From Proteobacteria bacterium UBA7821 (GTDB taxonomy: Bacteria; Pseudomonadota; Gammaproteobacteria; Comchoanobacterales; Comchoanobacteraceae): DNA of 11,526 bases. The position numbers and the translations under genes are program-made. The notes under the pieces are model-generated. The model was given only the letters and a program-made list of their open reading frames with translations, had not been told where the DNA came from and ran no database searches. The stretch lies in contig DLBP01000024.1 of the NCBI GenBank assembly GCA_002480165.1, forward strand, positions 1 through 11,526, read 5' to 3'. Within the stretch, counting starts at the first letter, position 1; the number at the start of each line of letters is the position of its first letter. This document shows, piece after piece, positions 1-6,361 of this stretch.

Positions 1-365
1 ATGCCGTTGTAAACAGTATTTGGGAACGTGTGGATGTCAATCTCTTTTATAAGCATATCCCAGAATAGCTGGTTAACTTTCTGACGGTTATAACCCCAGT
101 ATATCCGAGAAATATACCGATCTAACAACTCTTGTAAATAAATAGCGATTCGATCAACGGTTGATAAATCCAACCGATCACTTGATCGAGGTACTGGAAA
201 ATCTTGACTAGTCATCACATCTAGCCATGGACTTTGGTAATGATTGATATATTTTTTTGAAGCTTCTCGTAAAACAGCATCATCCATTGAAGGATACTGG
301 TCGCTAGTCGATAGTGCATGCAACCACGCAAGCTGTCGATTCTTTGATGGCAATATCTTCTTCAC
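1..365 (-). CDS. Hypothetical protein, 5' part only (runs off the left edge)
   Basis: An open frame on the minus strand starts at a GTG at 365 and stays open to base 1, giving 121 codons without a stop. The start is supported by a consensus AGGAGG (375-380) nine bases upstream; no in-frame ATG offers a better alternative. The visible protein begins MKKILPSKNRQLAWLHAL. It is mostly helical in character and rich in Tyr, Trp and Asp, with a stretch YWGYNRQKVNQLFWDML about 25 residues before the edge. I see no signal peptide, membrane helix or nucleotide-binding motif. I do not recognise the family. It lies downstream of ychF on the same strand after a gap of about 197 bases, with a possible promoter of its own, so it is probably not part of the prs-ychF operon. 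That this is a real gene is fairly secure from the ribosome-binding site and uninterrupted frame; the function is unknown. Confidence 0.7.
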   Translation of the reverse strand, partial: MKKILPSKNRQLAWLHALSTSDQYPSMDDAVLREASKKYINHYQSPWLDVMTSQDFPVPRSSDRLDLSTVDRIAIYLQELLDRYISRIYWGYNRQKVNQLFWDMLIKEIDIHTFPNTVYNG

Positions 366-386
366 TGAGTTATACCTCCTAAATGA

Positions 387-421
387 AGTATAGACTAACT
401 TGGTAGCAATTTCTCGAATTG
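387..421 (-). promoter_or_regulatory. Possible promoter and inverted repeat upstream of the left-edge gene
   Basis: On the minus strand a TATACT (387-392) lies a few bases upstream of the AGGAGG of the left-edge gene and resembles a sigma-70 -10 box. No good -35 is present at 16-18 bases. Where the -35 should be there is an inverted repeat CAATT-N5-AATTG (407-421), which could be a binding site for a regulator. This is weak evidence: a five-base arm can occur by chance in AT-rich DNA. Confidence 0.3.
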
Positions 422-562
422 AAGCCATCAACGCTTAATGAGACACACTTATTGATAACCCACCAGGTCATTTAGAGCAATATCTAATACCAATTTGGTT
501 GTGCTAGATGACAACCGTCAGCAGAGATTGACTGACTCAACCCACGCATTTTCATGGACCGT

Positions 563-1651
563 TTACTTTGACACCCGAAAGAATATCACATCACCATCTT
601 GTACAATGTACTGCTTGCCTTCTAAACGCCACAAGCCCGACTCTTTTGCACCCGCCTCACCACTCTTTGCAATAAAGTCATCGTAACCAATCACTTCTGC
701 CCGGATAAAATGCTTCATGAAATCCGTATGGATTTTTCCGGCTGCCTCAACAGCGTTCATGCCTGACTGTATGGTCCATGCACGGACTTCTTGCGGACCT
801 GCAGTAAAATAACTTTGCAAATTCAATAATCGATAACCCGCTTGAATGAGTTGACTTAAACCACTCTCTTCAAGACCAAGCTCTTGAAAGAACAACTGTT
901 TCTCAGAATGAGATAACTCAGACAACTCTGACTCTAGTTTTGCACACAGACACATGACGGCCTGGCCCTGCAAATGGGCCTTGAGCTGGTCAACATAGTC
1001 ATTGCCTAACAGATCATCTTCTGCAACATTAGCCACGTAGATTACCGGTTTACTTGTAATCAACATCACCCCCTCAACCTGGCTTAGTCGCTGCTTCAGC
1101 TCATCATCAGCCAGACGAATAGGGCCTTTATTACCCAAGAACTCTTCAGCCTCAGCCAAAACAGACTCATTAAAAGCAGCCTGTTTGTCACCGGCTTTGG
1201 TTTGCTTTGCCCATTTTTGTCTGTGCTTAGCACACACGTCCATATCTGCCATCACCAATTCTAAATCAATGATCTCGATATCTCTCACTGGATCAACTGA
1301 ACCATGGACATGCTGCACATCGGGATCATCGTAACAGCGGACCACATGAGCAATCGCTTGAGTCTCACGAATGTGTGACAAAAATTGATTACCAAGCCCC
1401 TCACCTTGAGCGGCACCCTTAACAAGACCTGCAATATCAACAAACTTGGTAGTCGCATGAATGACACGCTCTGGCTCAACAAGTGCAGCAATCTGATTGA
1501 CCCGATCATCTGGAACCTCAACGATACCAACATTTGGATCTATTGTACAAAAAGGGTAATTTTCAGCAGCAACCTGACTACCCGTTAATGCACGAAACAA
1601 TGATGATTTACCAACATTAGGCAAGCCAACAATACCACACTGAAATCCCAT
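563..1651 (-). CDS. ychF: Redox-regulated ATPase YchF (Obg-related, ribosome-binding)
   Basis: YchF/Ola1 is a P-loop ATPase of the Obg family that associates with ribosomes and affects translation and oxidative-stress responses; the family prefers ATP to GTP. The protein is 362 residues, against 363 in E. coli. Visible motifs are the P-loop GLPNVGKSS (residues 9-17), the DIAGL G3 motif (72-76), NVAE in place of the usual NKxD specificity motif (the mark of the ATP-preferring family), and a C-terminal TGS domain ending in DGDVIFFR. Cys35 in NYPFCTIDPN matches the cysteine linked to redox control in E. coli YchF. The C-terminus ends RVSK rather than the common RFNV. It is the last gene of the tRNA-Gln-prs-rplY-pth-ychF block, 16 bases after pth. 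The ATG at 1651 has an AAGGAG-like site just upstream. No clear terminator follows. Confidence 0.97.
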   Translation of the reverse strand: MGFQCGIVGLPNVGKSSLFRALTGSQVAAENYPFCTIDPNVGIVEVPDDRVNQIAALVEPERVIHATTKFVDIAGLVKGAAQGEGLGNQFLSHIRETQAIAHVVRCYDDPDVQHVHGSVDPVRDIEIIDLELVMADMDVCAKHRQKWAKQTKAGDKQAAFNESVLAEAEEFLGNKGPIRLADDELKQRLSQVEGVMLITSKPVIYVANVAEDDLLGNDYVDQLKAHLQGQAVMCLCAKLESELSELSHSEKQLFFQELGLEESGLSQLIQAGYRLLNLQSYFTAGPQEVRAWTIQSGMNAVEAAGKIHTDFMKHFIRAEVIGYDDFIAKSGEAGAKESGLWRLEGKQYIVQDGDVIFFRVSK

Positions 1652-1667
1652 CTATTCTCCTTACTAA

Positions 1668-2237
1668 CTAATTAGCGTGTATGTTTTCGACTGCGCGGTT
1701 AAAATCACCTGCAATTAAATCATCAGAAAATCTGGTGAACAAGTCAATAGCCGATGTGATCATCGCCACCTCAGATGAAGTTGGAGCGGTAAGGACATAA
1801 CGCTCAACAGCCTGCTTACCCCGACCGATACCAAACCGAACTCTAGTAAAATCAGATTGTCCCAAATGATTCATCACACTCCGAATGCCATTATGCCCAC
1901 CATGACCGCCAGACTGTTTGACCCTGACTGTACCTGGAGGGAAATCGAGCTCATCATGTAAAACCATAATTTTATCATGGCTAATGTTATAATAGTTAGC
2001 CATTAGTGATATATCACGGCCACTATCGTTCATGTAGCTCGAGGACTTAAATAACCAGATTCGCTTAGTAGACAACATCAACTGACAGCAACTGGCTTTT
2101 GAGTTAACCGCTTGCCGCCATGTCAAATCATGCTTGTCAGCCAGCGCGCTGACAGCCCAATAACCAACATTATGCCGTGTTCTCGCGTATTGATCACCAG
2201 GATTACCTAAGCCAACGATGAGTTGGAACTCTCTCAT
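1668..2237 (-). CDS. pth: Peptidyl-tRNA hydrolase
   Basis: Pth hydrolyses the ester bond of peptidyl-tRNAs that drop off ribosomes and so recycles tRNA; it is a soluble monomer and usually essential. The length of 189 residues is normal for bacterial Pth1. The N-terminal signature VGLGNPG (residues 8-14) is followed by TRHNVG with the catalytic His22. Asn12, Asn70 in YMNDSG, and Asp95 in LHDELD correspond to the other active-site residues, and GGHGGHNG is the conserved substrate-binding segment. The YMN motif is followed by Asp where many homologues have Leu, a mild deviation. The ATG (2235-2237) overlaps the rplY stop by four bases (ATGA), so translational coupling to rplY is likely. Pth following bL25 is a widely conserved gene order in bacteria. 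Confidence 0.97.
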   Translation of the reverse strand: MREFQLIVGLGNPGDQYARTRHNVGYWAVSALADKHDLTWRQAVNSKASCCQLMLSTKRIWLFKSSSYMNDSGRDISLMANYYNISHDKIMVLHDELDFPPGTVRVKQSGGHGGHNGIRSVMNHLGQSDFTRVRFGIGRGKQAVERYVLTAPTSSEVAMITSAIDLFTRFSDDLIAGDFNRAVENIHAN

Positions 2238-2884
2238 AATTCAGTCGTTGACTCACCACTTTCTGTATCACCAGCCTCGGTAGAAATAGCCTCTGAATCG
2301 GTTTCCTTCTGAGGCGAATTGATGGCAACAACAACGGGGTCGTTCTTAGCTAAGTCATGGTGATACAATGAAACATGATCAGGCAGTTTCACATCGGAAA
2401 GATGGAGTACCTGGCCTGCTTCTAAGTGGCTGATATCAACCGCTATAAATTCTGGCAAGTGACCAGGCAAACATTCCAACATCAGTTCAGTCATCGCATG
2501 ATGAGCGATACCTTTTTGATTTTTGATGCCGATACAGTCTGCTTCACCGGTAAAATGAACTGGGATTTTAGCATGGATTTTTTTAGTGGATGACACTCGG
2601 TAGAAATCAAGGTGCGTGAATTCTGAACCAGTCACTTTTTTTTGCCAGTCTTTGATCAGAACTGACTCAACTTTACCGGCTATAGACAGCTGAATCACAT
2701 GGCTATAAAACTCTGGATGAGACTGTATCTGATTGACTTGTTTTTCATCTAGCTCAATTAGCTGCTCAGGTTTGGATAAACCGTATAACACAGCCGGTAT
2801 TTTTTTGGCTTTTCTCAGTCGATAACAAGCATTAGATCCCTTACTGGAACGTTTATTAGCGGATAATTTAAACTCAATTGACAT
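2234..2884 (-). CDS. rplY: 50S ribosomal protein bL25, long Ctc/TL5 form
   Basis: bL25 binds 5S rRNA in the central protuberance of the 50S subunit. At 216 residues this is the long Ctc/TL5 type, not the short form of about 94 residues found in E. coli. The N-terminal 5S-binding domain covers about residues 1-95 and includes the typical IPAVLYGL segment near residue 29. A second, beta-rich domain covers about 96-190 and includes AVDISHLEAGQVLHLSDV. The last 25 or so residues form an acidic, Ser/Thr-rich tail, usual for this form. The start at 2884 is supported by AAGGAG (2891-2896) at a six-base spacing, itself lying over the end of prs. The gene is three bases from prs and overlaps pth by four. 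Confidence 0.95.
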   Translation of the reverse strand: MSIEFKLSANKRSSKGSNACYRLRKAKKIPAVLYGLSKPEQLIELDEKQVNQIQSHPEFYSHVIQLSIAGKVESVLIKDWQKKVTGSEFTHLDFYRVSSTKKIHAKIPVHFTGEADCIGIKNQKGIAHHAMTELMLECLPGHLPEFIAVDISHLEAGQVLHLSDVKLPDHVSLYHHDLAKNDPVVVAINSPQKETDSEAISTEAGDTESGESTTEL

Positions 2885-2887
2885 AAT

Positions 2888-3850
2888 CTACTCCTTGTCA
2901 CTAAAGATGGAACTAATTGATTGACTGGTATGAATGCGACGAATGGCCTCAGCAAGTAGTGGGGATAGGTCTAAGGTGTTCACTTTGATTGTTATCGATT
3001 GTATTTTTTCTTCATTAGGAATACTATTCGTGATGATTAGTTCATCAATGGGTGAGGCATTCAAATTGTCAACCGCATCACCAGACAAAATGCCATGCGT
3101 GCAGTATGCAATGACTCGTTTAGCGCCCTTATCTTTTAGCACTTTAGCTGCTTTAGATAGCGTGCCAGCTGTATCAACAATATCATCAATCAGAATACAG
3201 TCTTTGCCGTCCACATCACCGATTATATTCATAACTTCTACACGATTTCGACCATAACGTCGCTTGTCGACAATGGCCAAATCAGCGCCTTTCAATCGTT
3301 TGGCAACAGCACGAGCTCTGGCAACCCCACCAATATCAGGGGAAACAACGACGCAGTCTTCACTATTTTCCATGTTACCGAAATGCTGAAGAAACACGGT
3401 TGAGCCATAGAGATTATCAACTGGCATAGAAAAAAAACCTTGTATTTGCTCTGCGTGCAAATCAACCGTTGCAATGTGATCAATTCGAACAGAACTCATC
3501 ATGTCTGCAATCACCCGGGCTGAGATGGGAACTCGCGACGAACGCACTCGACGATCTTGTCTGGCATAACCAAAATAAGGCACGATCAAGGTTATTTTGG
3601 CTGCTGAAGCGCGTCTCATGGCGTCAGCCATGAATAAAACCTCAATCAGATTGTCATTAGGAGCAACGGTAGACTGAATGATAAATACTGACTTTCCACG
3701 AATATTTTCAAGTAACTCAACGCGTGTTTCAAAGTCACTAAAACGGTCAACCAATATTTTTCCAACTGGCACACCGAGAATGTTGGCCACAGAGTTAGTT
3801 AACCCCGGACTTGCGTTACCTGAAAAGACCATTAAGTCGTTAAGCTGCAT
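2888..3850 (-). CDS. prs: Ribose-phosphate pyrophosphokinase (PRPP synthetase)
   Basis: Prs makes PRPP from ribose 5-phosphate and ATP, supplying purine, pyrimidine, NAD, His and Trp synthesis. The protein is 320 residues from this start, similar to the 315 of E. coli. Visible motifs are PYFGYARQDR, DLHAEQIQGFF (from about residue 130), DKRR, and the PRPP loop DDIVDTAGT (222-230). Two deviations stand out: the adenine-binding motif usually written FSDGE reads FSDFE (37-41), and the segment usually like STCAPTNDN is one residue shorter, STVAPNDN (60-67). I chose the ATG at 3850 because a GAG lies six bases upstream; an ATG two codons earlier (3856) has no ribosome-binding site at a usable distance but cannot be excluded. 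The gene follows tRNA-Gln by about 20 bases, so the two are probably co-transcribed. Confidence 0.96.
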   Translation of the reverse strand: MQLNDLMVFSGNASPGLTNSVANILGVPVGKILVDRFSDFETRVELLENIRGKSVFIIQSTVAPNDNLIEVLFMADAMRRASAAKITLIVPYFGYARQDRRVRSSRVPISARVIADMMSSVRIDHIATVDLHAEQIQGFFSMPVDNLYGSTVFLQHFGNMENSEDCVVVSPDIGGVARARAVAKRLKGADLAIVDKRRYGRNRVEVMNIIGDVDGKDCILIDDIVDTAGTLSKAAKVLKDKGAKRVIAYCTHGILSGDAVDNLNASPIDELIITNSIPNEEKIQSITIKVNTLDLSPLLAEAIRRIHTSQSISSIFSDKE

Positions 3851-3871
3851 TGTCATCTCATTTTTGAGTAG

Positions 3872-3943
3872 CTGGGGTGCCAGGATTCGAACCTGGGAAT
3901 GCGGAGATCAAAACCCCGTGCCTTACCACTTGGCGACACCCCA
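3872..3943 (-). tRNA. tRNA-Gln(UUG)
   Basis: On the minus strand the sequence folds into a complete cloverleaf. The acceptor arms are TGGGGTG/CACCCCA. The D arm carries the AAGTGGTAAGGC loop region. The anticodon stem CGGGG/CTCCG closes the loop TTTTGAT with anticodon TTG, and the T arm contains GGTTCGAATCC. The discriminator base is G (3872). It closely resembles E. coli tRNA-Gln. The 3' CCA is not encoded: the bases after the discriminator are CTA, so the tail must be added by the tRNA nucleotidyltransferase. The tRNA sits directly upstream of prs, as in pseudomonads, where ispE and lolB normally precede it; here they are replaced by a divergent tdk. Confidence 0.97.
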
Positions 3944-3954
3944 ATATAAACCAC

Positions 3955-3982
3955 ATTTTAACAATAAATCATGAAAAGTCAA
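3955..3982 (-). promoter_or_regulatory. Sigma-70 promoter of the tRNA-Gln-prs-rplY-pth-ychF operon
   Basis: On the minus strand TTGACT (3977-3982) and TAAAAT (3955-3960) are separated by 16 bases. The predicted transcription start near 3948 falls about five bases before the mature tRNA 5' end. No other good promoter is seen between here and prs, so this one probably drives the whole block. Confidence 0.7.
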
Positions 3983-4014
3983 CCAATTTTATCAGATAGG
4001 CGCTTGTTTTTAGA

Positions 4015-4042
4015 TTGACTTATCACGCTGTCGATTTATAAT
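4015..4042 (+). promoter_or_regulatory. Sigma-70 promoter of tdk
   Basis: TTGACT (4015-4020) and a perfect TATAAT (4037-4042) are spaced by 16 bases, giving a predicted start near 4049 and a leader of about 19 bases before the tdk ATG. It is divergent from the tRNA-Gln promoter, with the two -35 boxes about 32 bases apart. Confidence 0.75.
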
Positions 4043-4067
4043 GAAAAAATAACTGGCTGGGAACATT

Positions 4068-4667
4068 ATGGCAAAACTTTATTTCTACTATTCAGCAATG
4101 AATGCTGGTAAAACAACCAATCTACTTCAGTCCGATCACAATTATCGTGAAAGAGGCATGACCACATTGTTATTCACACCAGAACTCGACGACAGAAAAG
4201 CCGTTGGCATCATACGATCTAGGATAGGCATAGAACAGCGCGGCATCATCTTCAATAACCATGACAACTTATTCAACATTGTCCAAACCGCTTCTTTAGC
4301 ACCCATTCACTGCGTGTTGGTGGACGAAGCACAGTTCTTAAGCCGCTACCAAGTTAAACAGCTAAGCCAGATCGTTGACACACTGTCCATTCCGGTCTTA
4401 GCCTATGGCATTAGAACCGATTTTCTTGGACACTTATTTGAAGGCAGCCAATCTCTACTGGCATGGGCTGATGAGCTAATTGAATTAAAAACAATTTGTG
4501 ACTGTGGTCGAAAAGCCACCATGAATCTTAGAATCGACCAGCGCGGCAACCCGATTAAAAGTGGTAAAAAAATACAGATTGGATCCAATGAAAGCTATAT
4601 TTCTAAATGCAGAAGATGTTTTTACAAAGCATTTAGAGATGATACTGCCGATAGCTATTCGTCATAA
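4068..4667 (+). CDS. tdk: Thymidine kinase, type II (zinc-binding)
   Basis: Tdk phosphorylates thymidine (and deoxyuridine) with ATP in the pyrimidine salvage pathway; it is cytosolic and usually a tetramer inhibited by dTTP. The 199 residues are close to the 205 of E. coli. The P-loop is SAMNAGKTT (residues 9-17). DEAQF carries the catalytic Glu87. YGIRTDF (113-119) is the conserved lasso-side motif. The four zinc ligands are Cys144, Cys146, Cys181 and Cys184 in the CDCG and CRRC pairs. The ribosome-binding site is weak (only a GGGA, 4059-4062, upstream of the ATG), so translation may be modest despite the strong promoter. No terminator is apparent between tdk and ubiK. Confidence 0.96.
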   Translation: MAKLYFYYSAMNAGKTTNLLQSDHNYRERGMTTLLFTPELDDRKAVGIIRSRIGIEQRGIIFNNHDNLFNIVQTASLAPIHCVLVDEAQFLSRYQVKQLSQIVDTLSIPVLAYGIRTDFLGHLFEGSQSLLAWADELIELKTICDCGRKATMNLRIDQRGNPIKSGKKIQIGSNESYISKCRRCFYKAFRDDTADSYSS

Positions 4668-4679
4668 GAGAATATCCAA

Positions 4680-4708
4680 GTGACAAAGCCAAAGCACTGT
4701 GCTATACT
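4680..4708 (+). promoter_or_regulatory. Sigma-70 promoter of ubiK and the TolC-family gene
   Basis: GTGACA (4680-4685) and TATACT (4703-4708) are spaced by exactly 17 bases. The predicted start near 4715 precedes a strong GGGAGG ribosome-binding site (4723-4728) nine bases before the ubiK ATG. Confidence 0.6.
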
Positions 4709-4737
4709 AGTAGCTGTGTAAAGGGAGGCTCATTGAC

Positions 4738-5016
4738 ATGTTTGACAAAAAGTTTAAAAAAATGGTGGAAGACAGTATACCACAGCCAGTTATTGACGTG
4801 ACCAAGACCGTTGAAACGCAAGTTAAAAGCTTCTTGCAGCGCAACCTCTCGAAACTGGATGCTGTGTCACAAACTGAATTCAAAAACCTAGCTAAATCCA
4901 TCACTAAATTAGCCAAACGCGTGGAAGTACTCGAAGAAAAAGCAGGCATCACCAAAAAAGCAACTAAAACCAGCCAAACAAAAACTAAAAAGGCCCCCGC
5001 CAGTAAGCAAGACTGA
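4738..5016 (+). CDS. ubiK: Ubiquinone biosynthesis accessory factor UbiK (BMFP family)
   Basis: UbiK (YqiC) helps aerobic ubiquinone synthesis in proteobacteria; it binds UbiJ and lipids and belongs to the brucella-type membrane-fusogenic protein (BMFP) family. The protein is 92 residues, against 96 in E. coli. The segment NLSKLDAVSQTEF (about residues 37-49) matches the conserved QLTRLDLVSREEF region, and it is followed by a coiled coil (AKSITKLAKRVEVLEEK). The tail after residue 70 is unusually Lys/Thr/Ala-rich and probably disordered. The ATG is fixed by GGGAGG nine bases upstream. Its TGA overlaps the ATG of the next gene (TGATG), so a TolC-family protein is apparently made by coupled translation. 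The other ubiquinone gene in the window, coq7, is about 3.7 kb away. Confidence 0.88.
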   Translation: MFDKKFKKMVEDSIPQPVIDVTKTVETQVKSFLQRNLSKLDAVSQTEFKNLAKSITKLAKRVEVLEEKAGITKKATKTSQTKTKKAPASKQD

Positions 5017-6323
5017 TGCTTGCACTATTAGGGTTACTTGCCCTCACCTCAAGTGACGCCACAGCCTATCACTTAGCCGACTTGGTGGAACTTGCTCACA
5101 AGCAGAGCAACACCACAGAAGAAAACAGACTAATGATAGAAAAAAGCCGGACCCAAACGCAATATGCACACAACAATCTAGGCCCATCCGCTTCACTCAA
5201 CAGTCATTACAACCACCAGAGAAACATCGACAACAACACCAACCTAGATCCTTTCACGATTAACATGACTCTGTCACAGTCAATATACAACCCCAGCCTA
5301 AACCAACACATCACTCTCGCGGAACTCAAAGAACAGCAAGAACAATTAACAGCCCAGCATAAACAAGCCAGCAGCGATTTAGCCATCATCCAAAACTATC
5401 TTAGCCTATGCCTCTACCATCAGCTAATCACTTTACAGAACCACGAAAAAACACGATTAAACACGCTGCAAAAACAAGCCAGCTTGTCTAGCCAAGTTGG
5501 CATGACACCGCAACACGAATCTAAATTAGCAGAAGCCCGATTACTTGAGATTAAAAATAACATCCTCGAATCCCACCACCAAATCAGCAAAATCAGAGCA
5601 GAAACAGAATTCCAAACCAATGAAGCAATCGATACAATCTATGAATTAACAGAACAGCTACCCACGCTATCGCATGATCCAATCCAAACAACTCAAGAAA
5701 TCATCGAATATGCCCTGGCAAATAACATCGAGCAGAAAGTTCACAGTGTATTAATCGAACAAGCCAAGGAAAACTTTTTGATAGAGCAATCTCAATACGC
5801 GCCAACGCTAGCAGCGACCGGACAAATTGATAAGCAAATAGGCCATAACAACCAATCAAGATCTGCTACAACAGCCACCTTCCAAATTGAAGGCTCACTA
5901 CCGCTCTATACCCACGGGCGAAAAGAAATGGCACTGGAAGAGAAAGGCAATGCAATCAAACAACTCGAGCTGGCAGCCATTAATTCCCAAGCACAACTAA
6001 CCAAAGACATCAAAATCACACACAACCGACTTCAAACAATCAACAGTCAAATGAATACCAATCAACATATAATCGCAGCCAGGCAAGCAACTTATGAGTC
6101 ATACCTCGCTAGCTATGACCATGGCTTTACTAGCTTGCCAGACCTACTTCAAGAACAACAAGCTTTATTTCAGATACAGTACAAAAGTATAGAGGACGTT
6201 TACGATTACCTCTATCAAAGCGCACTATTATCTATGCTCATGGGCAAACTAGATCGGGAAACAGTTCAGCAAATTGACAGCCACCTGACCCAAGCCGTAA
6301 ACTTAGACGATTTAATGATCTAG
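5016..6323 (+). CDS. TolC-family outer-membrane efflux/secretion protein
   Basis: TolC-type proteins form trimeric outer-membrane channels with long periplasmic helical barrels and pair with RND, ABC or MFS pumps or type I secretion. The 435 residues are shorter than E. coli TolC (493 with signal). A signal peptide is plausible (MLALLGLLALTSSDATA, cleavage after residue 17). Two similar halves of the OEP type are visible. Each has a strand region (SLNSHYNHQ and SLPLYTHGRK) followed by long Gln/Glu/Ala-rich helices; the second half ends near YLASYDHGFTSLPDLL, typical of the family. The protein has about 47 Gln (11%) and is also rich in Asn, Thr and His. The ATG overlaps the ubiK stop (TGATG); there is no independent ribosome-binding site of note. 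No inner-membrane pump or adaptor gene is adjacent, so its partner cannot be named. Confidence 0.82.
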   Translation: MLALLGLLALTSSDATAYHLADLVELAHKQSNTTEENRLMIEKSRTQTQYAHNNLGPSASLNSHYNHQRNIDNNTNLDPFTINMTLSQSIYNPSLNQHITLAELKEQQEQLTAQHKQASSDLAIIQNYLSLCLYHQLITLQNHEKTRLNTLQKQASLSSQVGMTPQHESKLAEARLLEIKNNILESHHQISKIRAETEFQTNEAIDTIYELTEQLPTLSHDPIQTTQEIIEYALANNIEQKVHSVLIEQAKENFLIEQSQYAPTLAATGQIDKQIGHNNQSRSATTATFQIEGSLPLYTHGRKEMALEEKGNAIKQLELAAINSQAQLTKDIKITHNRLQTINSQMNTNQHIIAARQATYESYLASYDHGFTSLPDLLQEQQALFQIQYKSIEDVYDYLYQSALLSMLMGKLDRETVQQIDSHLTQAVNLDDLMI

Positions 6324-6325
6324 AA

Positions 6326-6348
6326 GCGCCTGCCTCAGAAGCAGGCGC
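6326..6348. terminator. GC-rich hairpin between convergent genes, probable bidirectional terminator
   Basis: GCGCCTGC (6326-6333) and GCAGGCGC (6341-6348) form a perfect eight-base stem with a seven-base loop, three bases after the stop of the TolC-family gene and 13 bases before the end of the convergent DsbA-like gene. The plus-strand downstream bases are T-rich only in an imperfect way (TTATCTTTATT), and the minus side has no T run, so it is a plausible but not ideal intrinsic terminator. Confidence 0.6.
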
Positions 6349-6361
6349 ACTAGGCTTATCT

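Noticed and set aside
497..516. GGTTGT-N8-ACAACC hairpin downstream of ychF as a terminator
   Set aside because: The stem has only six bases and no T run follows on the minus strand.
517..536. GTCAG/CTGAC inverted repeat downstream of ychF
   Set aside because: Five-base arms with a ten-base loop and no T run; within chance expectation.
3678..3974. Plus-strand reading frame of 98 codons across the start of prs and the tRNA
   Set aside because: It reads antisense to prs and then through the reverse of tRNA-Gln, giving the GARIRTWEC type of peptide that is a known artefact of translating tRNA genes backwards.
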